A DNA stretch of 25,082 nucleotides. Origin: an uncultured Ruminococcus sp. (GTDB taxonomy: Bacteria; Bacillota; Clostridia; Oscillospirales; Ruminococcaceae). A program made the position numbers and the translations under genes. The stretch lies in contig CAMAIG010000001.1 of NCBI GenBank assembly GCA_945835085.1, positions 1-25,082 of the forward strand, written 5' to 3'. Below, in pieces: positions 1 through 6,835 of this stretch. Each line of letters opens with the position of its first letter. Positions within the stretch are counted from its first letter, which is position 1. The notes under the pieces were generated by a model. That model made no database searches. It was given only the letters and a program-made list of their open reading frames with translations, and was not told where the DNA came from.

Positions 1-39
1 TTCACGCCCCTGCCTGCTCTCTGTAAAAGAGCTGTTCAT
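1..39 (-). CDS. Start of an early phage gene, cut by the left edge
   Basis: An ATG at 39-37 overlaps the TGA of the Cro-like gene (ATGA) and opens a frame that runs off the window, beginning MNSSFTESRQGRE. Only 13 codons are visible, so no family can be named. The overlap suggests translation coupled to the Cro-like gene in a leftward early operon. Confidence 0.4.
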   Translation of the reverse strand, partial: MNSSFTESRQGRE

Positions 40-248
40 GATGTTTTGCGGTGTTCCTGCTCCCATTCGGTGACGATCTCGTTTGCGGCGGATAATATCT
101 TTTCTGCCTTGGGTGACTGGAGAACGCCTTTAAGTGTGTTGGACAGCTCCGAGGGGTTTGTTTTTATCTGTCTCTTTTCGAGAGCCGGGATAAGTTCAAC
201 CTGCTTGCGCCCCAACTCTGCAAGCCTTACTTTAATTCTGAATGGCAT
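36..248 (-). CDS. Small Cro-like / early phage DNA-binding protein
   Basis: This 70-residue basic protein would be the first gene of the leftward lytic operon. The ATG at 248 is chosen because AAAGGAG lies 8 nt upstream; a GTG at 257 would overlap that site. Residues about 10-40 (LAELGRKQVELIPALEKR, then TNPSELSNTLKG) look like a helix-turn-helix of the type seen in small early regulators of Firmicute phages. A C-terminal helix with an EIVTEWEQE stretch, also common in that group, follows. It is transcribed divergently from the XRE repressor from a promoter with an operator in its spacer. A Cro-like role is inferred from position; an excisionase or other early regulator is possible. Confidence 0.6.
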   Translation of the reverse strand: MPFRIKVRLAELGRKQVELIPALEKRQIKTNPSELSNTLKGVLQSPKAEKILSAANEIVTEWEQEHRKTS

Positions 249-274
249 ATTATGCACTCCTTTCCGATTTCAAA

Positions 275-367
275 AACAACAAATTATTGACAACAAAATA
301 TTATCCTGCTATAATGTAAATAAATATATTGCCTTTTTGCGCCTTCATTCGGCAATAATTTGTTGTT
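275..367. repeat. 15-bp perfect inverted repeat flanking the lysogeny promoter
   Basis: AACAACAAATTATTG at 275-289 and its exact reverse complement at 353-367 are separated by 63 nt. The left arm overlaps the -35 box of the + promoter (287-292). The right arm covers the expected start of the leftward transcript. The sequence is unrelated to the CTGGAA operators nearby, so it may be the site of a second regulator, such as the Cro-like protein, or form a looped structure. Confidence 0.6.
287..315 (+). promoter_or_regulatory. Sigma70-type promoter for the lysogeny operon
   Basis: TTGACA at 287-292, a 17-nt spacer and TATAAT at 310-315 match the sigma70/sigmaA consensus exactly. It would drive repressor, secreted protein and integrase. 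The leader to the repressor ATG is about 130 nt and passes through the leftward promoter and both CTGGAA operators. Confidence 0.8.
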
Positions 368-375
368 GTGATTAT

Positions 376-403
376 ATTATACTGGAAATATTCCAGTTGT
401 CAA
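376..403 (-). promoter_or_regulatory. Leftward early promoter with operator in the spacer
   Basis: On the - strand TTGACA (403-398) and TATAAT (381-376) are 16 nt apart, and the spacer is filled by the palindrome CTGGAA-N3-TTCCAG. This is the arrangement expected for a lytic promoter shut by a CI-like repressor. It would transcribe the Cro-like gene and the early region beyond the left edge. Confidence 0.8.
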
Positions 404-426
404 TATTATTTTTGGAATTTTTCCAG
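382..426. promoter_or_regulatory. Two repressor operators, CTGGAA-N3-TTCCAG
   Basis: A perfect 15-bp palindrome, CTGGAAATATTCCAG, lies at 382-396. A near copy, TTGGAATTTTTCCAG, lies at 412-426. Centres are 30 bp apart, about three helical turns, so bound dimers would sit on the same face. A weaker match (10 of 12 positions) occurs at 591-605 inside the repressor gene. The adjacent XRE repressor is the likely ligand. Confidence 0.65.
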
Positions 427-449
427 TAAAGAAAGGAAGTTTGTTAACT

Positions 450-788
450 ATGTCTAAAACCATAATTGAAAATTTAGCAAAAATGAATATAGGCAGACAA
501 GAAATGATTAATCACGGCTTTTCCGCACAAAAATACGATGATATTCAGCGTGGAAAATCAAGCTATAAACTTTCTGATATAATCAATATTTCGGAAAAAT
601 TCCAGTTACCATTAGACTACTTAGTTTATGGTAAAGAAAAAAGCCTATCACCCGAACTATCGAATGGTAAGCGAGAACTGCTTGAATTGTTTGACCTGCT
701 CTCAGAAAAAGAACAAGGCATTATTATCGGCGAAATGAGAGCAATGGCACGAGAACATACTGAAGCTAAGAACGCCGAAACAGCATAA
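450..788 (+). CDS. XRE-family phage repressor (CI-like)
   Basis: A 112-residue DNA-binding protein likely to maintain lysogeny. The ATG at 450 follows GAAAGGAAG with about 10 nt spacing; an in-frame TTG at 441 would sit on the ribosome site. Residues about 12-60 form an XRE/lambda-repressor-like helix-turn-helix (IGRQEMINHGFSAQKYDDIQ, then LSDIINISEKFQLPLDYLVYGK). The DYLV-Y-GK ending is typical of clostridial phage repressors. The remaining 50 residues are charged and helical (ELLELFDLLSEKEQGIIIGEM) and fit a dimerisation segment. There is no LexA-type peptidase domain, so induction cannot use RecA-stimulated self-cleavage of this protein. It is first in the rightward operon, behind the CTGGAA operators. 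Confidence 0.85.
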   Translation: MSKTIIENLAKMNIGRQEMINHGFSAQKYDDIQRGKSSYKLSDIINISEKFQLPLDYLVYGKEKSLSPELSNGKRELLELFDLLSEKEQGIIIGEMRAMAREHTEAKNAETA

Positions 789-793
789 AAATG

Positions 794-812
794 ACCGCCT
801 ATAATGGGCGGT
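794..812. terminator. Short GC hairpin after the repressor gene
   Basis: ACCGCC at 794-799 and GGCGGT at 807-812 form a 6-bp stem with a 7-nt loop, 5 nt after the repressor stop. No clear T-run follows on the + strand, so this is at most a weak terminator or an mRNA stabiliser between the repressor and the secreted protein gene. Confidence 0.3.
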
Positions 813-842
813 TGAAATAAAAAAATATTGGAGGTATTTATC

Positions 843-1454
843 ATGAACAAAAAACGTATAACAGCATTTGCAGCAGCAATACTTATGACAGCGGCTATGT
901 CCGCACCCCTTACCTGCTCCGCCGATGAATGGGTAAAGACCGAAAGCGGATATAAATACGAGTACACCGACGGCAGTTATGCAAAAAAAGGCTGGCTTCA
1001 GGTCGACGGCAAGACCTATTACATAAAGAAGGACGGCACCAGACAAACAGGCTGGCTTAAGACTAAAACCTCAAAATACTACTTTGACAAAAACGGCGTA
1101 ATGTACAGATCAACGTGGCTTACCTTTAAGGACGGCACAAAATACTATATTCAGTCCAACGGCAAGGCAGCCACAGGCGTGGTTAAGGTCGACGGCGTAA
1201 CATATAAGTTTGCATCGGACGGCAAGTGCCTCGGTAAAAACTACCGCTTTATACTCAACAAAGAAACTTTATGCCTTCATACAAGCGACACCTGCAGAGC
1301 CGCAAAAAAAATTGACGACGATAACTATGCTGTGATCAATATCGGTGCCGATGAAATAGACGATTACTCAGAAAAAGGCTATTGGTGCTGCGGTATAAGC
1401 GGCTGTAATGATAATGATCTCCGCAAGCTGCTGCCCAAGCCTAAAAAAGCATGA
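843..1454 (+). CDS. Secreted cell-wall-binding-repeat protein, probable lysogenic conversion gene
   Basis: 203 residues. The ATG at 843 follows GGAGG with 8 nt spacing. An N-terminal signal peptide (basic MNKKR, hydrophobic core, probable cut after TCSA near residue 28) indicates export. Residues about 40-140 hold choline/glucan-binding-type repeats (GWLQVDGKTYYIKKDGT, GWLKTKTSKYYFDKNG, TWLTFKDGTKYYIQSNG). These commonly attach proteins to cell-wall or capsule polymers. The last 65 residues form a separate cysteine/histidine-bearing module (CLHTSDTC, then GYWCCGISGC), reminiscent of small extracellular metal-binding domains. The gene lies between repressor and integrase, so it should be expressed in lysogens. 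It has no evident role in phage growth, and a host-surface effect is inferred from its domains and position. Confidence 0.75.
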   Translation: MNKKRITAFAAAILMTAAMSAPLTCSADEWVKTESGYKYEYTDGSYAKKGWLQVDGKTYYIKKDGTRQTGWLKTKTSKYYFDKNGVMYRSTWLTFKDGTKYYIQSNGKAATGVVKVDGVTYKFASDGKCLGKNYRFILNKETLCLHTSDTCRAAKKIDDDNYAVINIGADEIDDYSEKGYWCCGISGCNDNDLRKLLPKPKKA

Positions 1455-1474
1455 TTTTGCATTTGACTGCAAAA
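1455..1474. repeat. Hairpin between secreted protein and integrase
   Basis: TTTTGCA and TGCAAAA flank the 6-nt loop TTTGAC immediately after the TGA of the secreted protein gene. The inner part resembles the hairpin at 13542-13567 (TTGACTGCAAA shared). No T-run follows. It may modulate read-through to the integrase. Confidence 0.3.
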
Positions 1475-1488
1475 CAAGAGGTGATTTT

Positions 1489-2952
1489 TTGAAAACAGGA
1501 GCCGCATATATCAGGGTATCGACAGAGGATCAGGTCGAACTCTCCCCCGATTCTCAGCTTAAGATGATCGAGAAATACGCCAAGGACAATGACATTGTGC
1601 TCAGCAAGCAATATATATACGCCGATGAGGGCATAAGCGGAAGAACGGTCAAGAAACGCCCTGCTTTTCAGCAGATGATAGCGATTGCCAAGACTAAACC
1701 AAAACCGTTTGATGTTATCCTCGTTTGGAAACTCTCACGTTTTGCCCGAAACCGTGAGGACAGCATTGTCTACAAGTCAATGCTCAAAAAGGACTGCGGA
1801 ATAGACGTTGTGTCCGTTTCTGAGCCTGTGGGTAACGATAAGACCTCAATACTTATCGAGGCGCTCCTCGAAGCCATGGACGAATACTACTCTGTAAATC
1901 TTGCCGAAGAGGTACGCCGAGGAATGACCGAAAAAATATCAAGAGGCGGAATCGTCGTTGCTCCGCCTTATGGCTATAAAATCGAAAATGGCATATACGA
2001 GCCTGAGCCGGAACAGTCACCCATAGTCCAAAAGATTTTTGCGGACTATATCGCAGGCAAGGGCAGCCTTGCTATTGCAAGAGAGCTGAACGAACTCGGA
2101 ATAAAAACTCAGCGTGGAAATAAGTTCGAGGCGCGAAAAATAACATATATCCTATCGAATCCAACCTATATCGGCAAGCTGCGCTGGTCGTCCGACGGTA
2201 AGGCGAGCAAATCCCATGACTATGTACCAAACGAAAATACAATAATTGTGGATGGCAAGCATAAGCCCATTATTGATAAAGATACATTTGACAAGGCACA
2301 AGAGCTGCTTGCCAAAAATAAATCCAAATATCCTAAAAATTACAACCAACGCAAGGATGATTATTTTTTCAGAGGCATAGTACGCTGTTCTGCTTGCGGC
2401 GCAACTCTGACACATCTTTCCGGAAATGAAAACAGCCTGCAATGCTACAAATACGCACATGGCACTTGCAAAGAATCACATTGCATAACAGTTTCAAAGC
2501 TCAAAGCCGCCGTAATTGAAAAAATGCAAGCCGATGCCGAAAACCCGAATTTCCGGCCAACATTTGAAAAAAGCGAAAAGCCGAAATCCGCAGCTACACA
2601 AACCGACTTTATCAAAGAAAAGATAAATCACGAGGAAATGAAGCTGAACCGTATCAAGGCTGCATATGAAGATGGCATTGACACTTTGGAAGAATATAAG
2701 GCAAATAAACTAAAGATCTCTGCCGCTATTCAAAAACTTAATGAAAAACTGCAAGCGGAGCTGACTAAAAGCGGAAAAGAAAACAACGAGGTTGATTATG
2801 CCGCATTCCGCAATAAACTCGCCTCTGTAGTCGATATTATATCAAGCGCCGATGCAACGCCGCAACAATTTAATGATGCGCTGCTGTCTGTTACTTCAAA
2901 AATAGTTTTCGATCGCAAAAAAACACAAATCGATATATTTTATAGCAACTAA
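1489..2952 (+). CDS. int: Large serine recombinase (phage integrase)
   Basis: About 487 residues, a normal length for large serine integrases, which cut and rejoin attP and attB through a 5'-phosphoserine link. A TTG at 1489 is preferred because AAGAGGTGA precedes it; the frame is open upstream to 1408, but that part overlaps the previous gene. Residues 5-11 (AAYIRVS) carry the nucleophile Ser11. The resolvase motifs DEGISGR, VWKLSRFARN and the helix-E region follow. Next come a recombinase domain (PPYGY, then RGNKFEARKITYILSNPTY), a zinc ribbon (CSACG, with later CYKYAHGTCKESHC) and a coiled-coil C-terminus (INHEEMKLNRIKAAYEDG). It ends directly at a 46-bp dyad that could be attP. It is last in the lysogeny operon and convergent with the lysis genes. 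Confidence 0.95.
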   Translation: MKTGAAYIRVSTEDQVELSPDSQLKMIEKYAKDNDIVLSKQYIYADEGISGRTVKKRPAFQQMIAIAKTKPKPFDVILVWKLSRFARNREDSIVYKSMLKKDCGIDVVSVSEPVGNDKTSILIEALLEAMDEYYSVNLAEEVRRGMTEKISRGGIVVAPPYGYKIENGIYEPEPEQSPIVQKIFADYIAGKGSLAIARELNELGIKTQRGNKFEARKITYILSNPTYIGKLRWSSDGKASKSHDYVPNENTIIVDGKHKPIIDKDTFDKAQELLAKNKSKYPKNYNQRKDDYFFRGIVRCSACGATLTHLSGNENSLQCYKYAHGTCKESHCITVSKLKAAVIEKMQADAENPNFRPTFEKSEKPKSAATQTDFIKEKINHEEMKLNRIKAAYEDGIDTLEEYKANKLKISAAIQKLNEKLQAELTKSGKENNEVDYAAFRNKLASVVDIISSADATPQQFNDALLSVTSKIVFDRKKTQIDIFYSN

Positions 2953-2998
2953 TTATAAGGGTTTGGAGCTTGGCGGTGCAGGCTACAAACACTTATAA
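2953..2998. other. Candidate attP (46-bp imperfect dyad)
   Basis: The segment begins directly after the integrase TAA. Arms TTATAAGGGTTTGG (2953-2966) and ACAAACACTTATAA (2985-2998) match in 12 of 14 positions as inverted repeats, with weaker symmetry continuing inward (AGC...GCT). The centre falls on GG at 2975-2976. Size, symmetry, central dinucleotide and position next to the gene are what is known for attP sites of large serine integrases. No T-run follows, so it is not a terminator. Confidence 0.55.
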
Positions 2999-3039
2999 AA
3001 ACCTCCCACCCCGAGAACCCTCAGAGTGGGAGCTTTTTT
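2997..3039. terminator. Bidirectional terminator between integrase and lysis module
   Basis: CTCCCAC at 3003-3009 and GTGGGAG at 3026-3032 form a stem. On the + strand it is followed by C and six T (3034-3039); on the - strand by a run of T (plus-strand A at 2997-3001). It would end both the lysogeny operon and the converging late operon. Confidence 0.8.
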
Positions 3040-3044
3040 ATACC

Positions 3045-3485
3045 TTATTCACTTTCCCCATTATCGCCCTTGTCCCTGAGCGCCTGCAACGCCTTCTTGA
3101 GAAACTGCGGATAAGGAACACCCATAAGTCCGACATTTTCAAGCAGGGATATTCCCTCGTTGCCGATGAAGAACAGTATTACCGCTATCCGCACATAGTT
3201 TGCCCCCAGGGCGTTGTCAAGCAGCACCGCTATCCATACAATAAGTATTATCATACCCTTCTTGCAAAGCCCCTTGAACCCTGCCTTTGATGAAAGCGTG
3301 CCGTCGTCCGTCTTGTTGGAACGATGCCATATCAACGCCACAAGCACCCCTGTAAGATAGTCAGCCACCATCATTGCCACAAGCACCTTTAATGCAGCGT
3401 CCCAACCACCAAGAGCGTTTGCTATAACGCTTCCGGCAGCCGCAATAAAACCGAGAACCGCATTTTTTACCGTTACTGCGTCCAT
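3045..3485 (-). CDS. Phage holin, Holin_4 / toxin-secretion type
   Basis: 146 residues. The ATG at 3485 is preferred because AAGGAGG lies 7 nt upstream; an ATG at 3491 is too close. Three or four hydrophobic segments (VLGFIAAAGSVIANALGG, VLVAMMVADYLTGVLVALIW, GMIILIVWIAVLL, IAVILFFIGNEGISLLENVG) and the family signatures DYLTG, SSKAGFKGLCKK and NEGISLLEN identify it. It forms lesions in the membrane that let the lysin reach the wall. It is the last late gene, just behind the lysin, with a charged tail (ALRDKGDNGESE) as in many holins. Confidence 0.9.
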   Translation of the reverse strand: MDAVTVKNAVLGFIAAAGSVIANALGGWDAALKVLVAMMVADYLTGVLVALIWHRSNKTDDGTLSSKAGFKGLCKKGMIILIVWIAVLLDNALGANYVRIAVILFFIGNEGISLLENVGLMGVPYPQFLKKALQALRDKGDNGESE

Positions 3486-3487
3486 TT

Positions 3488-4222
3488 TCATTCCTCCTTA
3501 GTAACAACCGTCATTCCCATTTTCGAACAAGCCGCCGCAATGCTTTCCGCCTGAGCAGCCGAACAGCCGCCTATCTTCGCCGCAACAGCGTATGTAACAG
3601 CCTTCTTCCACCCGTTCAACTCTGCTTTTTTGATGATATTCGGGAAATCCTTGTAGCAATACGATACATCCACCGCCCCCGAAATGCCCTTTACAACGCC
3701 CTTCCAGGTGTACTGGTGCATACCGTAAGCCTTGCAATATACAGGCTTCACGTTCTCCACTCTTGCCACCCAACAGGAATATTTTGTCTGAATATCCGCC
3801 TTGAGATTGCCCCCGAAAAAGCTGTCAAAGCTGTAAACCCCTGCAAAATACCCTGCCGCTTCAAGCACCGAACAGAACGCATCCACCATAGCAGTGCACA
3901 TAGTCTTTCCCATGGCAACCTGCTTTTCCTCTTCAATATCAAGGTATACAGGCAGCTCAAACTTTTTGCCCTTTATGGCTTCAAGGAATACCGCAGCTTC
4001 GGTTTTTGCGTCCGTAGGGTTGTCTGCATAGCTGTACCAGTATGCACCCACATTCAGCCCTGCAGCCTTTGCACCGCTGTAATAGGATTCAAAGGTGGGG
4101 TCTTTCTGTGAGATGTGCCGTCCATAGCCTGCACGGATAATTACCCCCGAAATGCCGTCAGCCTTGACCTTGGAAAAGTCAATAGAGCCGTTGTGCTTTG
4201 AAATATCAATGATTTTCGTCAT
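3488..4222 (-). CDS. GH25 endolysin (N-acetylmuramidase)
   Basis: 244 residues, ATG at 4222 with GGGAGGG about 9 nt upstream. Residues 1-200 form a glycosyl hydrolase 25 barrel that cuts the MurNAc-GlcNAc bond of peptidoglycan. Asp6 in IDISKHNG and Asp95/Glu97 in PVYLDIE are at the expected catalytic positions, and YGMHQYTW and VDVSYCYKDFP mark the end of the fold. The last 40 residues (AAKIGGCSAAQAESIAAACSKMGM) look like a small accessory domain rather than a classical LysM or SH3 wall-binding unit. There is no signal peptide, so release depends on the adjacent holin. Confidence 0.92.
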   Translation of the reverse strand: MTKIIDISKHNGSIDFSKVKADGISGVIIRAGYGRHISQKDPTFESYYSGAKAAGLNVGAYWYSYADNPTDAKTEAAVFLEAIKGKKFELPVYLDIEEEKQVAMGKTMCTAMVDAFCSVLEAAGYFAGVYSFDSFFGGNLKADIQTKYSCWVARVENVKPVYCKAYGMHQYTWKGVVKGISGAVDVSYCYKDFPNIIKKAELNGWKKAVTYAVAAKIGGCSAAQAESIAAACSKMGMTVVTKEE

Positions 4223-4224
4223 GT

Positions 4225-4398
4225 TTATGCCCTCCCGACACGTTCCATGAAAGCCTTTTTGCGGCTGATTTCGTCCGCACAGTCGTAAGCTATCTGCTCC
4301 GCTTCGGATTTGGAAATGCCTTCCACCTTGGAAATTTCCTCGACTGTCATTCCGAGAGCAAAGGACTTGATTATTTCATTTTTCTGTTCACCGTTCAT
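4225..4398 (-). CDS. Small HTH-like protein of the lysis module (57 aa)
   Basis: Starts MNGEQKNEIIKSFALGMTVE and ends ERVGRA; AGGAGG lies upstream with 8 nt spacing. Residues 15-38 (LGMTVEEISKVEGISKSEAEQI) have the spacing of a helix-turn-helix or a small three-helix domain. It is followed 2 nt later by the lysin ATG, and its last codons carry the lysin ribosome site. The role is unknown; small proteins of this size are common beside lysins in clostridial phages. Confidence 0.65.
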   Translation of the reverse strand: MNGEQKNEIIKSFALGMTVEEISKVEGISKSEAEQIAYDCADEISRKKAFMERVGRA

Positions 4399-4410
4399 AT
4401 AGTTCCTCCT

Positions 4411-4827
4411 TTAAAACAATCTGTAATGCGGCTTTTCTTCTCCAAAAAACCAATACCTGAGCCAATCGTCAAGCAGTATTGCCGCAAGCGATATGAAATA
4501 CCACAGCGCCGAGTATTTTGGGCAAATCTGTCCGAGCAAGTTCCCCCACTCGTCGGAATAATCCCAAACCGCCCACCCGAGCCATATATTGACGATACAC
4601 CCACAGCAAAACTCCAACGCCGTTATGATAATACAGCCGCATAACATCTGTACGGTAAGTGGCATTTCCCACGGAATGACCTCGTTAAGCAGCCCCACAG
4701 CAACAAAGCATATTCCGCCCAGCAGCACCATGCTCCAATGAGTATATCCACGCCCGATAAGCTCCAACGCTCCGTAAATCACGCCGCCGATGAGCGCAAG
4801 AACACCGTACTTACGCAGCTTAATCAT
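4411..4827 (-). CDS. Integral membrane protein, CmpB / putative ABC-permease-like family
   Basis: 138 residues with four predicted membrane segments (GVLALIGGVIYGALELI, WSMVLLGGICFVAVGLLNEV, MLCGCIIITALEFCCGCIVN, YSALWYFISLAAILLDDWL). The motif WDYSDEWGNLLGQICPKYSALW is typical of the CmpB-type putative permease family. It overlaps the end of the DUF4376 gene by 8 nt. A holin-like or lysis-accessory role is inferred only from its place in the lysis module; transport activity is unlikely because no ATPase is present. Confidence 0.65.
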   Translation of the reverse strand: MIKLRKYGVLALIGGVIYGALELIGRGYTHWSMVLLGGICFVAVGLLNEVIPWEMPLTVQMLCGCIIITALEFCCGCIVNIWLGWAVWDYSDEWGNLLGQICPKYSALWYFISLAAILLDDWLRYWFFGEEKPHYRLF

Positions 4828-5362
4828 AGGTAAAAACCACCTTGTCCAGCTGCTCCATTGTCTCCGCCGCCTTTATTTCAAGCTCTATTGCCTGCTGCAT
4901 TGATACCTTGGGAGCCACATAAGCGGCAATGGCAAGAGACAGCATAAGTAAGTCTGAGTATGTCCATTCGGCACACTCCGCACCTGTGGAGTTCCATTTC
5001 AGCGGATAGTCGATTCCTGCAGCTTTAGCACGTTCATAAGAAGCAAGGTTGCTGTTAAGAAGCGACTGTTTTTCTTCGGTAACGCTGTAATAATTGCCGT
5101 CTGTGTACTGCATAGGATTTGTGGCAAGCCATTCGGCAAGCCGTTCCTTACTTTCGGCGATTTTGTTTTCTTTAGCAAGCTGTAAGCTGTTGTCTGAATA
5201 ATTTGGATTCGGCTTAAACGCCCCGTTTACATATGTCCACTTTTTGGGACAGTTCATCACTTCCTCGGGGATTTCTTCAACATCAATTCCGCCGGGGATA
5301 AATCCGCCTATGGATGCCCCTGTAACAACATTGTTTTCATCAATTGTGATTTGCTTTATCAT
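4820..5362 (-). CDS. DUF4376-type tail-associated protein
   Basis: 180 residues. The ATG at 5362 follows AGAGGTG with 7 nt spacing; a GTG at 5371 overlaps that site. The first 75 residues are a variable segment (VVTGASIGGFIPGGIDVEEI, then WTYVNGAFKPNP). The rest matches the DUF4376 pattern (LAEWLATNPMQYTDGNYYSV, EEKQSLLNSNLASY, LKWNSTGAECAEWTYSDLL). Proteins of this kind sit after tail fibres in many Firmicute phages and are thought to be fibre-associated or assembly factors. The exact role is not known. Confidence 0.7.
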   Translation of the reverse strand: MIKQITIDENNVVTGASIGGFIPGGIDVEEIPEEVMNCPKKWTYVNGAFKPNPNYSDNSLQLAKENKIAESKERLAEWLATNPMQYTDGNYYSVTEEKQSLLNSNLASYERAKAAGIDYPLKWNSTGAECAEWTYSDLLMLSLAIAAYVAPKVSMQQAIELEIKAAETMEQLDKVVFTYD

Positions 5363-5374
5363 TTTTATCACCTC

Positions 5375-6820
5375 TTAAATCTTACCAAATGCAACCCAGT
5401 CAAAACCGGCATAGCCTGCCGCAGTTCCTTTTTTGACCGTAAATCCTGTCTTTGACCTTGATGTGACAGTCGGTGCAACGTTACTCGCATCGGTGGTAGT
5501 ATAAGAAACAAAAACATAAGGCACATCCTTGTAAGCAGTTTCGAATGTGATAGAAGCGGTTCCGCCCGTCACGTTATATGTTCCTGCCTGTATGTAATAT
5601 TCGGATTTGTAATATACTCCGCCATCCGGAATATCGTCAAGTGTGCCGGTGAATTCAGGCGTAGCCCAAGTGCCGTCGCCTCTAAGATAAGCTCCCTGTT
5701 CACCGCTTGCAGGAGCAGGAACAAGCCCCGATGCGCCGGCAGCAGAAGAAGTTGCACCTGTCATATTACTGTAACTTGGCACTGTAATATTCACAGCTTT
5801 GGAGCTCGGAGTAAGAGCTGTGCCATTAACTTTAACCGTCTCAATTACATTAACCTGTGCATTACTTGGGGCGTGAGCGGAATCAGCGTGAGATTTGGCA
5901 GCGTTCCAATTAGTTCTTTCTGTAGAAGTTATGTGTTTAACACTATTCCCTATATGGGAAATAAAATCAGTGATAGCCTTTGAAATCTTACCGAAAGCTA
6001 CAGAAAGTTTTTCGCCGCTTGATAATTTTGAAAGTGACGTAGATTCCGTATAACTCGGAGTCTGGTCGTTTGTAGCAACGTTGGGAACATTACCAAGTCC
6101 AACTTGTGTTTTTGTTACGCTATGAGGGTTTGATGTATTTCCAGTATGTGCTGTTAAGTCGCTTTCATTAGCTTTTGTTCCTATTGCAGTATCAAGAGCT
6201 TCTACCACGCTTTGATTGTCTGACATAGAGGCTGCTATCTCGCCGAGTGTATCAAGTGTTGTAGGCGCACCATTAATTAAATCTGCTATCTTAGTATCTG
6301 TATAAGATTTAGCATTAGTTAATGCTGCATCGGCAGAACCCGAAACATCAGCACCGACTTCACTTGCTGTGTAAGTTGGTTTCTCATTTGCTTTAGCCCA
6401 ATCCTTAACATCACTTGCAGGCATAGAAGTTGGAAAATCGCTTATCTCCTCAACTGTATGGCTATGCTTGCTATCTGCCTTTTCTTCTAAAGCAGCATTT
6501 AACACGTCAATGGTAACACTTTCACCTCCCCCCTGAGCCCCTTTAAAAGGGCAGCTTGCGATAGAGCTCGCTATCACCTGCACCTTGCCGCTGCCGAGCA
6601 AACAGAGCTTGGTGTTAAACGCTCCGCCCGAAATGCGCAGCTGAGAGCCTGCTGCAATGGTGTAAGTGCCGTCCGTTCCTGCCTCGGGTGTGCCGAGGGA
6701 GGCATAAACATCACTATCGGACTTATTATCTATCCAATAGTAAGGATACGCTCCCGAAAATTCAACGGTTGACGGCGTTCCTGCCGTGAGTTCGATTGTG
6801 GTTACCTGTTCATTTACCAT
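5375..6820 (-). CDS. Tail fibre / receptor-binding protein
   Basis: 481 residues, ATG at 6820 behind AAAGGAGG. An N-terminal beta domain (1-105) is followed by a fibre shaft with short repeats (ADSKHSHTVEEISDFP; HTGNTSNPHSVTKTQVGLGN). The latter is the phage_fiber_2-like repeat with an NPH-VT-QVGLGNV-N signature. The C-terminus (about 400-481) has ITFETAYKDVPYVFVSYTT, resembling H-type lectin tips. It probably trimerises at the tail end and contacts host surface glycans. Neighbours are the LRR tail protein upstream and DUF4376 downstream. Confidence 0.85.
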   Translation of the reverse strand: MVNEQVTTIELTAGTPSTVEFSGAYPYYWIDNKSDSDVYASLGTPEAGTDGTYTIAAGSQLRISGGAFNTKLCLLGSGKVQVIASSIASCPFKGAQGGGESVTIDVLNAALEEKADSKHSHTVEEISDFPTSMPASDVKDWAKANEKPTYTASEVGADVSGSADAALTNAKSYTDTKIADLINGAPTTLDTLGEIAASMSDNQSVVEALDTAIGTKANESDLTAHTGNTSNPHSVTKTQVGLGNVPNVATNDQTPSYTESTSLSKLSSGEKLSVAFGKISKAITDFISHIGNSVKHITSTERTNWNAAKSHADSAHAPSNAQVNVIETVKVNGTALTPSSKAVNITVPSYSNMTGATSSAAGASGLVPAPASGEQGAYLRGDGTWATPEFTGTLDDIPDGGVYYKSEYYIQAGTYNVTGGTASITFETAYKDVPYVFVSYTTTDASNVAPTVTSRSKTGFTVKKGTAAGYAGFDWVAFGKI

Positions 6821-6835
6821 AAAAATTCCTCCTTT

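Noticed and set aside
591..605. Third CTGGAA-type operator inside the repressor gene
   Set aside because: Matches only 10 of 12 positions and is fully explained by the codons for SEKFQ; kept as a note rather than a feature.
2970..3290. + strand frame running from the attP region into the holin gene
   Set aside because: It crosses a strong terminator hairpin, lacks a ribosome site and is antisense to a clear holin gene.
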